Origin: Merdibacter massiliensis
Lineage (GTDB): Bacteria > Bacillota_I > Bacilli_A > Erysipelotrichales > Erysipelotrichaceae
DNA length: 64,000 nucleotides
Reading direction: 5' to 3'
Assembly (NCBI RefSeq): GCF_900155395.1
Contig: NZ_LT699717.1
Span: forward strand, 124,001-188,000
In this document: piece after piece, positions 55,424 to 64,000 of the stretch
Numbering within the stretch: position 1 is the first letter of the stretch
How the letters are laid out: the number at the start of each line of letters is the position of its first letter
The notes under the pieces: model-generated
What the model was told of the DNA's origin: nothing
Seen by the model: only the letters and a program-made list of their open reading frames with translations
Database searches by the model: none
Made by a program: the position numbers and the translations under genes

Positions 55424-57379
55424 ATGATTGATATTACCACAGAAAAAATTATCTGTGTCCTTTTAAATTACCAGGAACCAATCACTTCTAGCCAAATTGC
55501 AAAAGAAATCGGCATGAGCAGCAGCACTGTGAAACACAATATTCGTTTTGTACGTGAATTTGTCGAGTCCACAGGTGCTTCATTACGCTCCATTCCAGGC
55601 AAAGGTTTTCAGATCATTTGTAATGAAATACAGCATGCTGAACTGGAAAAGCTGTCAAATGATCCAAGGAATCAATCATACTCATTTGATTTTCGTAAAC
55701 ATTATATCTTAAACATCTTGTTCCAACGCAATTCCAATTATACAACTCAAATTTTTGCCGATGACCTAGGAGTCAATCGAACAGTAATTTCAAAAGATCT
55801 AGAGTTGATACGTGACTTTCTCAGTTATTTTGATCTTCATTTGCTGGTGATCAAAAATAGAGGCGTTACATTGCACGGAGATGAGTTCAATAAACGACAG
55901 GCTATCATTTTTGAAAATAATCGAAGTTATGAAGAAACAGAGAAAACCGAAGCTCCAGTTTCTTTGGATATCCGTGTGGATCAGCATTTTTTTCATTACT
56001 TCACACATTTTTACCCCCATCAAGATATTTTGACTATTCAACGCATGCTGCAAACAGCAGAAAGTACCTTGAACTTCAATTACAATGATGTTTCGTTTAC
56101 ACAACTGATCGAATATATCGCATTGACCTTAGAACGGATTGCGACAGGGAACATCATACATGAGCCGAATATCTTAGATAAATGCAGGATCAACAAGGAA
56201 CAGCTGTTAGCTGCTGAAGATTTGATCAATCATGCTCTTCCATCTTATTCCAAACAGTCTATGACACATGAATATCGTTGTCTAGCAGCTCAATTTGCAT
56301 TAAATGGTGCTTATGACCGTGCTTCCAGTACGATTAAATCTGACTATTACGAAGAAATTGCACAGCGTTTTTTGAATAAACTGAATACGATCATCGTCAA
56401 TCAAAAGATCTTGATCAATGAAAGTATCATTACTGATCTTGGGTTGATCTTGCAGAAAAAGAAATTGCAAAAAAGCTATCAGTTGATCAGTGGATCCGTG
56501 TTGATCCAAGATATCAAGAAAAACTTGCCTAGCCTCTACGGCATCATCATGGCAAACAGTCAGCTTTTGGAATCAAAGCTGCATATCAAATTCTCTGAAA
56601 ATGATATCGCCTATATCACGATGCTGATCAGCAATGCCTTGGAAGAGGACCTGATGACTTTCCGTATTGCTCTGATTACGAGAAAAGATTATAATACCTC
56701 TAAATATCTGCAGCATAAAATTGAAAAGAATATCATGTATCTCAATTCTATTCAATTATTTTATTATGATCAAATGGATATCAATCTGGACGATTATGAT
56801 TTGGTTGTTTCCACCGTACAAGCCAAAGAGTTAGACAGAAACAACTGTCTTTTCATCTCTTCCCGTGTGGATGACCAAGATATTAATTTGATCAACAACC
56901 GTCTCAGTCAGATTCAGAAAGTAAAACAAAATATCATCGTTTCCAGTGATCTGTTCCACGAAAATCTCATTTGTTTAGGATTCAATGCACGAAATAAAGA
57001 GGAAGCATTAAATAAAGGAGCACAAATTCTTCAGGAATATGGTGCTGTCAATGAAAATTTCATTGAAAACATCAAAGCAAGAGAATCCATCCTGCCAACT
57101 TCTATCGGCAACGGCGTCAGCATTCCGCATGAATTTAAAAAGAATGTCAATCAAGGTGCGATTTCTATCTTGATCTTGGATCATCCTGTTCATTGGTCAA
57201 AAGAAGATAAAGTAGACATCGTATTTACCATGGCACTGAATTTCGAAACAAATGTGGAAGTAAATAACTTTTTCTCCCGCTTCTATGAATTGATTTCTGA
57301 TGAAGAGGTATTAGATCACTTCCGACATGCACAAACAGCAAAAGAAGTCTTACAGATCTTAAGCGATATTGGATTATAA
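55424..57379 (+). CDS. PRD-containing transcriptional regulator (MtlR/LicR-like)
   Basis: 651 residues from the ATG at 55424, after TGAGGTGAATTAC. Two helix-turn-helix segments (ITSSQIAKEIGMSSSTVKHNI; TTQIFADDLGVNRTVISKDLELI) precede two PRD domains (about 170-390). A IIB-like segment (400-490) and a C-terminal IIA domain (about 500-650) follow, with the His of VSIPHEF. PTS phosphorylation would set its activity. It is divergent from the PTS/aldolase operon and is the likely factor acting on the TGCACG palindromes. Confidence 0.93.
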   Translation: MIDITTEKIICVLLNYQEPITSSQIAKEIGMSSSTVKHNIRFVREFVESTGASLRSIPGKGFQIICNEIQHAELEKLSNDPRNQSYSFDFRKHYILNILFQRNSNYTTQIFADDLGVNRTVISKDLELIRDFLSYFDLHLLVIKNRGVTLHGDEFNKRQAIIFENNRSYEETEKTEAPVSLDIRVDQHFFHYFTHFYPHQDILTIQRMLQTAESTLNFNYNDVSFTQLIEYIALTLERIATGNIIHEPNILDKCRINKEQLLAAEDLINHALPSYSKQSMTHEYRCLAAQFALNGAYDRASSTIKSDYYEEIAQRFLNKLNTIIVNQKILINESIITDLGLILQKKKLQKSYQLISGSVLIQDIKKNLPSLYGIIMANSQLLESKLHIKFSENDIAYITMLISNALEEDLMTFRIALITRKDYNTSKYLQHKIEKNIMYLNSIQLFYYDQMDINLDDYDLVVSTVQAKELDRNNCLFISSRVDDQDINLINNRLSQIQKVKQNIIVSSDLFHENLICLGFNARNKEEALNKGAQILQEYGAVNENFIENIKARESILPTSIGNGVSIPHEFKKNVNQGAISILILDHPVHWSKEDKVDIVFTMALNFETNVEVNNFFSRFYELISDEEVLDHFRHAQTAKEVLQILSDIGL

Positions 57380-57431
57380 AAGTAAGCATCTGTCAGTTTC
57401 TGCGAATTCAATAGCACTATCTTGCCAGATT

Positions 57432-57470
57432 CCCTCCTTACTGGATAAACCCGTAAGGAGGGTTCTTTTA
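57432..57470 (+). terminator. Terminator of the PRD regulator
   Basis: CCCTCCTTAC (57432-57441) and GTAAGGAGGG (57453-57462) form a 10-bp stem followed by TTCTTTTA. I see no feature in the roughly 290 nt that follow. Confidence 0.9.
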
Positions 57471-57760
57471 TTTACGGCAAAACAGGTAAAAACAATTCCA
57501 AATAGCCGAAACAATACGATGCTTTTGATTCATCTGCTTATAAGAAAGATACAGAAATCATATATTCATGCTTATTTGAGGGATATCCTTGATCCAACCG
57601 TTTCTTACCTCACTGTTTGCAGCCTTGCAAATTTTATTTTGTGCAAATAATTTCAGTATTAAATGATTCTTTTTGCATTTCTTTCAATATTATTGAAAAA
57701 GCATTGATTTTTATACTCTTCCTTCCTATAATTTTCCTATTGAGATGAGGGGGATACATA

Positions 57761-59104
57761 ATGGCAAAAACCGCAAATATAACAGAAGGTTCGATCGTAA
57801 AACCACTTTTTTATTTTTTCTTTCCCATTCTTTTAGGAACTTTCTTTCAACAATTGTATAATACCGTAGATGCTTTGATTGTTGGTAACTTCCTTGGGAA
57901 AGAAGCACTCGCAGCTGTCGGAGGCACTACATCTACTTATCTAAATTTATTCGTTGGTTTTTTTGTGGGGTTATCCAGCGGTACCACAGTTTTGATTTCA
58001 CAATATTTTGGATCACGTAATTATCAACGTATTTCGCGCACGGTTCATACTTCGATTGCCCTGTCTGTCATCATCGGGCTGTTCCTCAGCGTGATCGGCT
58101 TCTTCTCAGCACGGGCATCTTTATTGTTCTTAAACGTGCCATACGAGATTTTAGATTTATCCTTAAATTATATCTATATTTATTTCATCGGCTTATTTTT
58201 AATGTTGATATATAATATGGGCTGTGCAATTCTGCGTGCTGTCGGTGATTCCAAACATCCCCTGTATTTTTTGATTGCTTCTTGTATCGTTAATATCATC
58301 TTAGATATCTTATTTGTTTATATATTCCGCTGGGGCGTTGCAGGCGCTGCCATTGCCACGGTCATGGCACAAGGAGTTGCGGCCGCACTTGTCATTCTAT
58401 CTCTTTATCAAAGTGAAGATGCTTTGCATTTTTCTTTCCATGATTTATGTTTAGACTTGTCTATTACCAAAGATATCTTTAAGATTGGTTTCCCTGCAGC
58501 AATTGAATCTGTTCTTTATACCGTATCAAACTTGATCATCGCAGCAAAAATCAATGACTTTGGTGTCAATGTCATTGCGGCAAATACTGCCTATGGAAAG
58601 ATCGATGCCATCTACTGGATGATCTTGCAGGCATTTGGCATTGCCATTACCACTTTTGTCGGGCAGAACTTTGGAGCTAAAAAAATGGACAGAGTAAAAA
58701 AAGGAATCAATTTATGGACTGCAATTTGTTTGTTGCTTTCCATAGCAATATCCCTCATCATGGTCTTCTTTGCTCCGCAATTATTATTGCTGTTTAACAG
58801 CGATCCTGAAGTCTTGCGCATAGGAAAACAGATCATCATTTGGATCGTTCCATTCTGGTTTACTTATGCCCCGATCACTTTAATTTCCGGCAGTCTGCGC
58901 GGCATGGGCAATACCTTGATTCCTACGATCATAACCGCAGTGGGTATCATCGGTCTTCGTTCTGTTTGGATCTTGTTGATTCCAAATCTTTCTTTACAAG
59001 CTGTATTTATGGTATATCCGGTGACCTGGGTCATTACCTCTATCGTTTTCTTATTTTATTATTATTCCGGATTATATAAAAAGAACATTGTTTCTGTTGC
59101 TTAA
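57761..59104 (+). CDS. MATE-family efflux transporter
   Basis: 447 residues with about twelve membrane segments. The start region FPILLGTFFQQLYNTVDALIVGNFLGKEALAAVG is the classic DinF/NorM-type signature. The second half repeats the fold (FPAAIESVLYTVSNLIIAAKI). AGGGGGATACATA precedes the ATG. It exports cationic drugs or metabolites with Na+ or H+. It stands alone between two terminators. Confidence 0.94.
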   Translation: MAKTANITEGSIVKPLFYFFFPILLGTFFQQLYNTVDALIVGNFLGKEALAAVGGTTSTYLNLFVGFFVGLSSGTTVLISQYFGSRNYQRISRTVHTSIALSVIIGLFLSVIGFFSARASLLFLNVPYEILDLSLNYIYIYFIGLFLMLIYNMGCAILRAVGDSKHPLYFLIASCIVNIILDILFVYIFRWGVAGAAIATVMAQGVAAALVILSLYQSEDALHFSFHDLCLDLSITKDIFKIGFPAAIESVLYTVSNLIIAAKINDFGVNVIAANTAYGKIDAIYWMILQAFGIAITTFVGQNFGAKKMDRVKKGINLWTAICLLLSIAISLIMVFFAPQLLLLFNSDPEVLRIGKQIIIWIVPFWFTYAPITLISGSLRGMGNTLIPTIITAVGIIGLRSVWILLIPNLSLQAVFMVYPVTWVITSIVFLFYYYSGLYKKNIVSVA

Positions 59105-59133
59105 AACTGTTTCGAATAAGAAACAGTTTTTTT
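59104..59133 (+). terminator. Terminator of the MATE gene
   Basis: AAACTGTTTC (59104-59113) and GAAACAGTTT (59120-59129) with T7. Confidence 0.9.
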
Positions 59134-59193
59134 GTCGAAAATAAGATATTTCTACTAATTTACAACAACACATCTACTAATGATTTACTAAAA

Positions 59194-59229
59194 AAGATCT
59201 CATAAAGCACATATACTTTATGAGATCTT
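59194..59229 (-). terminator. Terminator of the flavin reductase gene
   Basis: AAGATCTCATAAAG and CTTTATGAGATCTT are perfect 14-bp arms with an 8-nt loop. On the minus strand a T run follows. Confidence 0.9.
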
Positions 59230-59237
59230 GCATCTTA

Positions 59238-59810
59238 TTACTTTTTCATCCATTCTTTTCCGCTTTGCCAAGCTTGTCCAACTTTTTCACCAATCGCATA
59301 ATAACCATACTGCATTTGATCAAACACAAAAGCATTTAATTTCTTTGCATCGATCTTTCCCGCAGCATCCAATACTTTCTCATCCGCTAACACTCGTTCG
59401 ATCTTTCCAAGAATACGCAGGCCATATGGCTGTTCCTGCATTTCTACGACCGTGCATTCCATCGTTAATGGATATTCACTAATGATCGGCGCATCCACAC
59501 GTTCACTCTTGATTGCATGAAGCCCGCTGCGTTCAAATTTATCTGCCATTTTATTGGCGCTGGCAATTCCAAAGAAGTCAGATTCCTTTAATGTATCTGT
59601 CCCTGGAACAGATAAAGTGAATGCCTGCCGCTTTCTGATATTTTCAACCGTCTTGTGATCAGCTTCTAAATTTAAAGCAACCATATTCTCCGCGCAGATA
59701 CCTCCCCAGGCCATCATCATGACATCTACCGTATCGTTCTCATTGTATGTCGCGATCATATACGTCGGCATTGGAAATAAAAAAGGCTGTACTCCTAAAT
59801 CTTTCATCAT
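59238..59810 (-). CDS. Flavin reductase-like protein (FMN-binding split barrel)
   Basis: 190 residues, GAGAGGAGCGGTAAA before the ATG. The family start PFLFPMPTYMIATYNENDTVDVMMMAWGG and the LNLEADHKTVENIRKRQAFTLSV block match the flavin-reductase/High-molecular-weight rubredoxin-like split barrel. It binds FMN and reduces it or a bound substrate. It is divergent from an HxlR regulator, a common pairing for redox-stress enzymes. Confidence 0.92.
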   Translation of the reverse strand: MMKDLGVQPFLFPMPTYMIATYNENDTVDVMMMAWGGICAENMVALNLEADHKTVENIRKRQAFTLSVPGTDTLKESDFFGIASANKMADKFERSGLHAIKSERVDAPIISEYPLTMECTVVEMQEQPYGLRILGKIERVLADEKVLDAAGKIDAKKLNAFVFDQMQYGYYAIGEKVGQAWQSGKEWMKK

Positions 59811-59884
59811 TTTACCGCTCCTCTCTTAAAATTGACGCTTGTTTATTCCTATACTATAATCATAATAGAAATAGGTAATAAAAC

Positions 59885-59911
59885 AAGTACGTACAATAAA
59901 GTACGATACTT
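59885..59911. promoter_or_regulatory. Probable HxlR operator
   Basis: AAGTACGTAC and GTACGATACTT frame a palindromic region; CGTAC (59890-59894) and GTACG (59901-59905) are exact inverted arms. It lies between the divergent flavin reductase and HxlR genes, where HxlR proteins commonly bind. Confidence 0.55.
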
Positions 59912-59930
59912 ACCGAAAGGAAAGTGTAAC

Positions 59931-60260
59931 ATGAGCTGCATACAGGATGCAAAATTAGAAGAAACAGGATTTAACTATACGATGTCTTTAATTCAAGGGA
60001 AATACAAGATGTTTATTTTATATGCTTTAATGGATTTTGAAGTTGTGCGTTTTAACGAACTGAAACGTTATATACAAACAATTTCTTATAAAACATTAAG
60101 TTCCACTTTAAAAGAGCTGGAGGCAGATGGCTTGGTCTATCGCAAAGAATATCCGCAGATACCGCCAAAAGTTGAATACAGCTTAACTGAAACAGGAAAA
60201 TCATTGATTCCCATCTTAGACCAGATGTGTGAATGGGGAGACAAACATCGAGGCAAGTAA
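59931..60260 (+). CDS. HxlR-family transcriptional regulator
   Basis: 109 residues from the ATG at 59931, after GAAAGGAAAGTGTAAC. The winged helix is MSLIQGKYKMFILYALMDFE, VRFNELKRYIQTISYKTLSSTLKELEADGLV and EYSLTETGKSL. A Cys sits at residue 3, possibly redox-active, as in several HxlR proteins. It probably controls the divergent flavin reductase. Confidence 0.94.
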   Translation: MSCIQDAKLEETGFNYTMSLIQGKYKMFILYALMDFEVVRFNELKRYIQTISYKTLSSTLKELEADGLVYRKEYPQIPPKVEYSLTETGKSLIPILDQMCEWGDKHRGK

Positions 60261-60354
60261 AAATAAGAAAGACTCTGTATCAAAAAGTTGTCAGAATTTG
60301 TATTATCTTCCTGCTTACAAACTAGTTATCAGCTGGTTTTATCCCAGTAATCAT

Positions 60355-60392
60355 TAAAAAACACTTTGCTTTCACAACAAAGTGTTTTTTTA
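60355..60392. terminator. Bidirectional terminator between HxlR and the HAD gene
   Basis: AACACTTTG (60360-60368) and CAAAGTGTT (60378-60386) pair, with A and T runs on either side. Confidence 0.85.
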
Positions 60393-61028
60393 TAAAATAG
60401 GAACTGTTGTAAAATCCGGATATATCGCATCTGCAACCTGCATGATGGTGCTTCGATCTTGCCCACGGTCAGAAGAAATTGCAACTACATGGCAGCCGGC
60501 CGCTTTTGCGGATCGCATAGAATATAGTGAATCTTCAAACATCACACACTGTGCTGGCAGCAACTGCAGTTTGGAAATAGCTGCCAATGCCATTTCTGGC
60601 GTCCGTTTTGTCAGACCGCTGTCTTCACTTGATAAGATAAAATGCATGTAATCCAACATTCCTAATCGCTTTAATACTGCTTTGGTCAGTGGTACATCAT
60701 TTGCAGTTACGACACACATTTGTTTTCCTGCTTCATAACATTGCTGAACATACTGTATTGCTCCATCCACTGCAGGTATATGATGCTCATATTGATCACG
60801 CACTTCAGAAATAACGAGATCATACATCGTATTGACATCCATATCCAGATGGAAAATTCGAATGATTTCCTCTAATACTTCACTAAACTTCATTGCGGAA
60901 AAAGCAGCTCTTGCTTGCTCAATATCCATTGTTAATTGTAATTTGTCAAACAGATGCAAAACAGCATCTTCCCAAACATGCATTGATTGGATCAAAGTGC
61001 CATCTAGATCAAACAAATAACCTTTCAT
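60390..61028 (-). CDS. HAD-superfamily hydrolase (beta-phosphoglucomutase-like)
   Basis: 212 residues. Motif I is YLFDLDGTLIQS, motif II MCVVTANDVP, motif III Lys in GLTKRTPEM, and motif IV CVMFEDSLYSMRSAKAAG. The helical cap lies between I and II. It is a phosphatase or phosphomutase of unknown substrate. Its ATG overlaps the NimA-like gene stop by four bases, so the two are coupled. Confidence 0.93.
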   Translation of the reverse strand: MKGYLFDLDGTLIQSMHVWEDAVLHLFDKLQLTMDIEQARAAFSAMKFSEVLEEIIRIFHLDMDVNTMYDLVISEVRDQYEHHIPAVDGAIQYVQQCYEAGKQMCVVTANDVPLTKAVLKRLGMLDYMHFILSSEDSGLTKRTPEMALAAISKLQLLPAQCVMFEDSLYSMRSAKAAGCHVVAISSDRGQDRSTIMQVADAIYPDFTTVPIL

Positions 61029-61507
61029 AGCCGTTTCTCTCTCTTTTTACCTGTCAATGATTCTATATGCATACAATATACTTTCGTGATCTCTGCCACC
61101 TTTTCCTGATATGGCGGCGTATCTGTCGGATAGTAATGCTGCATCAAAACATCTAAACCATGCAATTTTTCTTTTCCCTGCAGTTCCTCGACATACCCTA
61201 TTCCGCTCACGCTTTCATAGTTCATCGTACACGAATGCTTTGTTGGATCATATACTACGCCATGCCCTTGGTGCATGAAAAAACGCACTTTCGGATTTTT
61301 ATTTAAAAGGTCTACTTTTTTTCCTTCCAGTGCACTGTGGAAATATAATAATATCTCCTCTTCTTTCATTTCTACACCATAGCTCAAAGCGACTAGATAA
61401 GGTACATCGCCATGTGGATCTTCCATCGCAATGTAGACACTTTCACAGGCATGCATCACCGATAATATTTGTGTTTGATCACTGATTTCTCTATCTTTCC
61501 TTCTCAT
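61025..61507 (-). CDS. Pyridoxamine 5'-phosphate oxidase-like (NimA-type) protein
   Basis: 160 residues, GAGGCGATTTAT before the ATG. The flavin-binding split barrel has SVYIAMEDPHGDVPYLVALSYG and ILLYFHSALEGKKVDLLNKNPKVRFFMHQ, as in NimA-type flavoproteins. SVSGIGYVEELQGKEK is the third block. Nim proteins reduce 5-nitroimidazoles, but most homologues act otherwise. It heads a two-gene unit with the HAD gene. Confidence 0.9.
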   Translation of the reverse strand: MRRKDREISDQTQILSVMHACESVYIAMEDPHGDVPYLVALSYGVEMKEEEILLYFHSALEGKKVDLLNKNPKVRFFMHQGHGVVYDPTKHSCTMNYESVSGIGYVEELQGKEKLHGLDVLMQHYYPTDTPPYQEKVAEITKVYCMHIESLTGKKREKRL

Positions 61508-61530
61508 ATAAATCGCCTCAAATAAAAAAA

Positions 61531-61607
61531 TGGCGCGCCCGACAGGGATCGAACCTGCAACCTTCAGAATCGGAATCTGACACTCTATCCAATTGAGCTA
61601 CGGGCAC
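61531..61607 (-). tRNA. tRNA-Arg (anticodon CCG)
   Basis: 77 nt with encoded CCA. Acceptor GTGCCCG pairs with CGGGCGC (one G-U). The anticodon loop TTCCGAT between TCAGA and TCTGA gives CCG. The T-arm GCAGGTTCGATCCCTGT is intact. T6 follows. Confidence 0.95.
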
Positions 61608-61656
61608 ACTAAAACGTTATTATTATAGCGCATCCTTTCATACAAAATCAAGCAAA

Positions 61657-61680
61657 AGAAAGAGGGATCTCCCTCTTTCT
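61657..61680 (-). terminator. Terminator of asnA
   Basis: AGAAAGAGGGA (61657-61667) and TCCCTCTTTCT (61670-61680) form an 11-bp arm pair. On the minus strand TTTTG follows. It overlaps the asnA stop. Confidence 0.8.
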
Positions 61681-62693
61681 TATAATAAGATGATATTATG
61701 CTTTTTACACTTTTCAATCATAGGTGTAGGCCATGCACCTGCCTGTACCTCTCCGATATGCGCTTTGTTCAACAATAATAAACAGATACGGGATTGTCCG
61801 ATTCCGCCGCCCATGGTCAACGGCAATTCGCCATCTAACAATGCCTTATGAAATGGCAAGGCAACTCGATCCATACAGCCGCTTTTTTCTAATTGTGATA
61901 ACAATGACATGGAATCCACACGAATGCCCATACTGGAAATTTCAACAGCTTGATCGATGATCGGATAATAAATCAGAATATCGCAGTTTAATGCCCAGTC
62001 ATCATAATCCGGTGCCCTTCCATCATGAGGAATACCACTTTTTAACCGATCTCCAATCTGCATGATACACGCAGTTTTATGTTCTTTTGTGTATTCGTAT
62101 TCACGTTCTTTCGGCGTCAGCATCGGATAGAGATCTTCTAGTTCCTGCGATGTGATAAAAGATACTTCTTCATGAATAAACGGCTCTAGATTTTCAAATA
62201 CCTGACATAACTGTTCTTGGGTTTCTACTAAAGCACGCAATATTTTCTTCACTGTTTCCTGTAAATGAGAAAGTGTTCTTTGTTCCACGCTGATGATTTT
62301 TTCCCAATCCCATTGGTCTACATAAACAGAGTGTAAATTATCTACTTCTTCATCGCGGCGAATCGCATTCATATCTGTATAAATACCTTTATTAACTTCA
62401 AACCCATATCGTTTCAAAGCCATCCGCTTCCATTTGGCTAAGGAATGAACAATTTCAACATCGCCTTCAATATCACGAATATCAAAAGTAACCGGACGCT
62501 CGACCCCATTCAGATTATCGTTTAAGCCGCTATCCTTTCGTACGAATAATGGTGCAGATACACGCATCAAATTCAAATGATAAGCCAAACGACGTTCAAA
62601 GAGATCTTTTACATTTTTGATGGCAATCTCCGTTGCGACATAATCCAATCGATTTTCATAATTCTCTGGCAATATCAATTTTCCATCTTTCAT
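61680..62693 (-). CDS. asnA: Aspartate-ammonia ligase (asparagine synthetase A)
   Basis: 337 residues, AAAGGAGGCTTATGTCAA before the ATG. The class II aminoacyl-tRNA-synthetase-like fold shows FERRLAYHLNLMRVSAPLFV, GIYTDMNAIRRDE, VDQWDWEKI and GGGIGQSRICLLLL at the end (motif 3). It makes asparagine from aspartate, ammonia and ATP. Length matches the family. It lies between the partial activase-like gene and the tRNA-Arg on the same strand. Confidence 0.96.
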   Translation of the reverse strand: MKDGKLILPENYENRLDYVATEIAIKNVKDLFERRLAYHLNLMRVSAPLFVRKDSGLNDNLNGVERPVTFDIRDIEGDVEIVHSLAKWKRMALKRYGFEVNKGIYTDMNAIRRDEEVDNLHSVYVDQWDWEKIISVEQRTLSHLQETVKKILRALVETQEQLCQVFENLEPFIHEEVSFITSQELEDLYPMLTPKEREYEYTKEHKTACIMQIGDRLKSGIPHDGRAPDYDDWALNCDILIYYPIIDQAVEISSMGIRVDSMSLLSQLEKSGCMDRVALPFHKALLDGELPLTMGGGIGQSRICLLLLNKAHIGEVQAGAWPTPMIEKCKKHNIILL

Positions 62694-62805
62694 TTGACAT
62701 AAGCCTCCTTTTCTTTTGCATTATGTTTCTATTATAAGCGAAAAAAAGCAATGCCTCAAGAAAAACTGACTGCGCATCCAAACGATTTTATATCCCGGCA
62801 TTTCT

Positions 62806-62832
62806 AAAAAAAAGACGAAGTTCGTCTTTTTT
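62806..62832 (-). terminator. Terminator after the activase-like gene
   Basis: AAAAAAGACGAA and TTCGTCTTTTTT are inverted with minimal loop, with runs of A and T on both sides. It overlaps the stop codon. Confidence 0.75.
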
Positions 62833-64000
62833 ATGCATATTGATTTTCTGTTTTCATCTGTCCATATACTTTCTCTTTTTCATATTCAAGCTCTTCCATA
62901 GACAGTTTTGCATTTGCCAGCATCAATCGAATTCGATTTTCCTGATTAACACGAGAAGCACTAGGATCATAATCAATTGCTACTAAATTTGATTGCGGAT
63001 ACACATCCTTGATCTTTTTAGCCATTCCTTTGGCTACGATGTGATTCGGCAGACAGCCAAATGGCTGTGCTGAAATGATATTGGAAACACCTTCTTTGAT
63101 CAAAGACACAACTTCCGCCGTTAACAGCCAGCCTTCTCCCATCTTAACACCTTGATTGATAAATCCATCTGCATTTTTGATTACTTCTTTAAAGCGGTCT
63201 GGTGCATGGAACGTACCATCTTCTTCTACAAGACGGGTAAATGTCTCCTGCATACGGATCACTACATTCTCTGCTAATGATAAGAATGGGAATGTAAGCG
63301 CATGACGATGATAATAGCGGTGATCCACACGGCTATTCTCCAAGCAATACAAACCAAAATCAGTTACACCGCTAAGAACCGGTTCAAACCCCTCGTCGAT
63401 CAAGAAATCTTCCAGATGATGATTGCCTAAAGGCGCATATTTCATATAAATCTCGCCAACGATCCCGACACGAATCTTTTTCTTATTATGGCGGGGGATT
63501 GCCTTGAAGCGTGCAATCAGATCCTTATAAAATTGTTTGGCATCGCTATACTTATTTTGTGTAAATTTTTCGCTGAGCTCTTGAATCAAGGAATGTATTA
63601 ATCGATCACAATCACCTTGATGAATTTCATAAGGTTTCACTTGATTCTTCAGCCACATGATCGCATCTCCATACAAGAAAGCATATAATAATTTCTTTCC
63701 CAACGGCAATGTCAATTCTACACTGTTTTCTTTTTCTAAACCGGAAAAATTCACAGAAAGAACGGGAATATGCTCCCATCCTTCTTGTTCCAAAGCTTTG
63801 CGCAGCAAGAAGATATAATTGCTTGCACGACAGCCTCCGCCGGTCTGCGTGATGGCCAATGCCACTTTATTTAAATCATATTTTCCTGATTTCAATGCAG
63901 AGATCATCTGCCCGATGACCAGCAGCGCCGGATAACATGTGTCATTGTGTACATGACTCAATCCCTCTTCAACAACATTTTCTCCCTCATTGTATAATAC
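62831..64000 (-). CDS. 2-hydroxyglutaryl-CoA dehydratase activase-related protein (3' part)
   Basis: The frame is open at the right edge (codons run to base 64000), so about 389 C-terminal residues are visible. EEGLSHVHNDTCYPALLVIGQ and QTGGGCRASNY carry the Cys positions of the acyl-CoA dehydratase activase-like C-terminal domain (DUF2229-type). IRVGIVGEIYMKYAPLGN, FINQGVKMGEGWLLTAE and ISAQPFGCLPNHIVAKGM are other conserved blocks. The N-terminal ATPase (BadF/HgdC-like) would lie outside. The reaction of these large proteins is unresolved. Confidence 0.85.
   Translation of the reverse strand, partial: VLYNEGENVVEEGLSHVHNDTCYPALLVIGQMISALKSGKYDLNKVALAITQTGGGCRASNYIFLLRKALEQEGWEHIPVLSVNFSGLEKENSVELTLPLGKKLLYAFLYGDAIMWLKNQVKPYEIHQGDCDRLIHSLIQELSEKFTQNKYSDAKQFYKDLIARFKAIPRHNKKKIRVGIVGEIYMKYAPLGNHHLEDFLIDEGFEPVLSGVTDFGLYCLENSRVDHRYYHRHALTFPFLSLAENVVIRMQETFTRLVEEDGTFHAPDRFKEVIKNADGFINQGVKMGEGWLLTAEVVSLIKEGVSNIISAQPFGCLPNHIVAKGMAKKIKDVYPQSNLVAIDYDPSASRVNQENRIRLMLANAKLSMEELEYEKEKVYGQMKTENQYA

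Overview
The window looks like chromosome of a low-GC Firmicute, most plausibly a gut Erysipelotrichia/Clostridium innocuum-like bacterium. This rests on protein character (many PTS systems, PRD regulators, FeoB-associated Cys-rich peptides, YczE/YitT/YoaK membrane families, AddA, a 2-hydroxyglutaryl-CoA dehydratase activase relative), low GC and strong Shine-Dalgarno sequences. The species cannot be fixed from sequence reading alone.

Layout. 1-2.9 kb: 3' end of addA, an orphan protein resembling the N-terminus of GH3 glycosidases, and a cytidylate-kinase-like protein. 3-4.6 kb: an IS110-type element with a structured leader that could hold a bridge RNA. 5.7-12.9 kb: a beta-glucoside module (GH1 enzyme, PTS IIA, IIC and IIB, a divergent LicR-type regulator and a second GH1). 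12.9-14.8 kb: a group II intron next to the terminator hairpin of an amidohydrolase gene. 16.4-20.2 kb: a small island between direct repeats of the 3' part of tRNA-Arg(CCT), carrying an AbiEi/AbiEii type IV toxin-antitoxin pair and no visible integrase. 20.5-23.8 kb: an feoA-feoA-feoB operon with two Cys-rich peptides and a DtxR-like palindrome. 23.8-34.5 kb: small regulator/membrane-protein units (Gfo/Idh oxidoreductase, XRE, LysR, MarR, GNAT, VOC, YczE, YoaK).

34.8-41.4 kb is a mannose-family PTS operon with a fused IIC-IID protein, two amidohydrolase_2 enzymes, an eIF2B-like isomerase, a BtpA/SgcQ-like protein and a GntR regulator; its substrate is unknown. 41.5-47.1 kb holds a small membrane protein, a YitT protein, an SDR and a PucR-type regulator divergent from an old-yellow-enzyme-type flavo-iron-sulfur reductase. 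47.3-57.4 kb is a second uncharacterised sugar module: fructose-family PTS, class II aldolase, TIM-barrel isomerase, bicupin, RpiB-like isomerase and DhaK/DhaL, with a PRD regulator. Palindromes of the form TGCACG-N6/7-CGTGCA occur at this locus and before the nearby HAD phosphatase gene, suggesting one regulon. 57.7-64 kb: MATE exporter, flavin reductase/HxlR pair, HAD and NimA-like genes, tRNA-Arg(CCG), asnA, and a partial dehydratase-activase-like gene.

The strongest candidates for undescribed biology are the two PTS-linked catabolic operons with unassigned enzymes, the structured leader of the IS110 element, and the integrase-less AbiE island with its GCCACCC repeat cluster.
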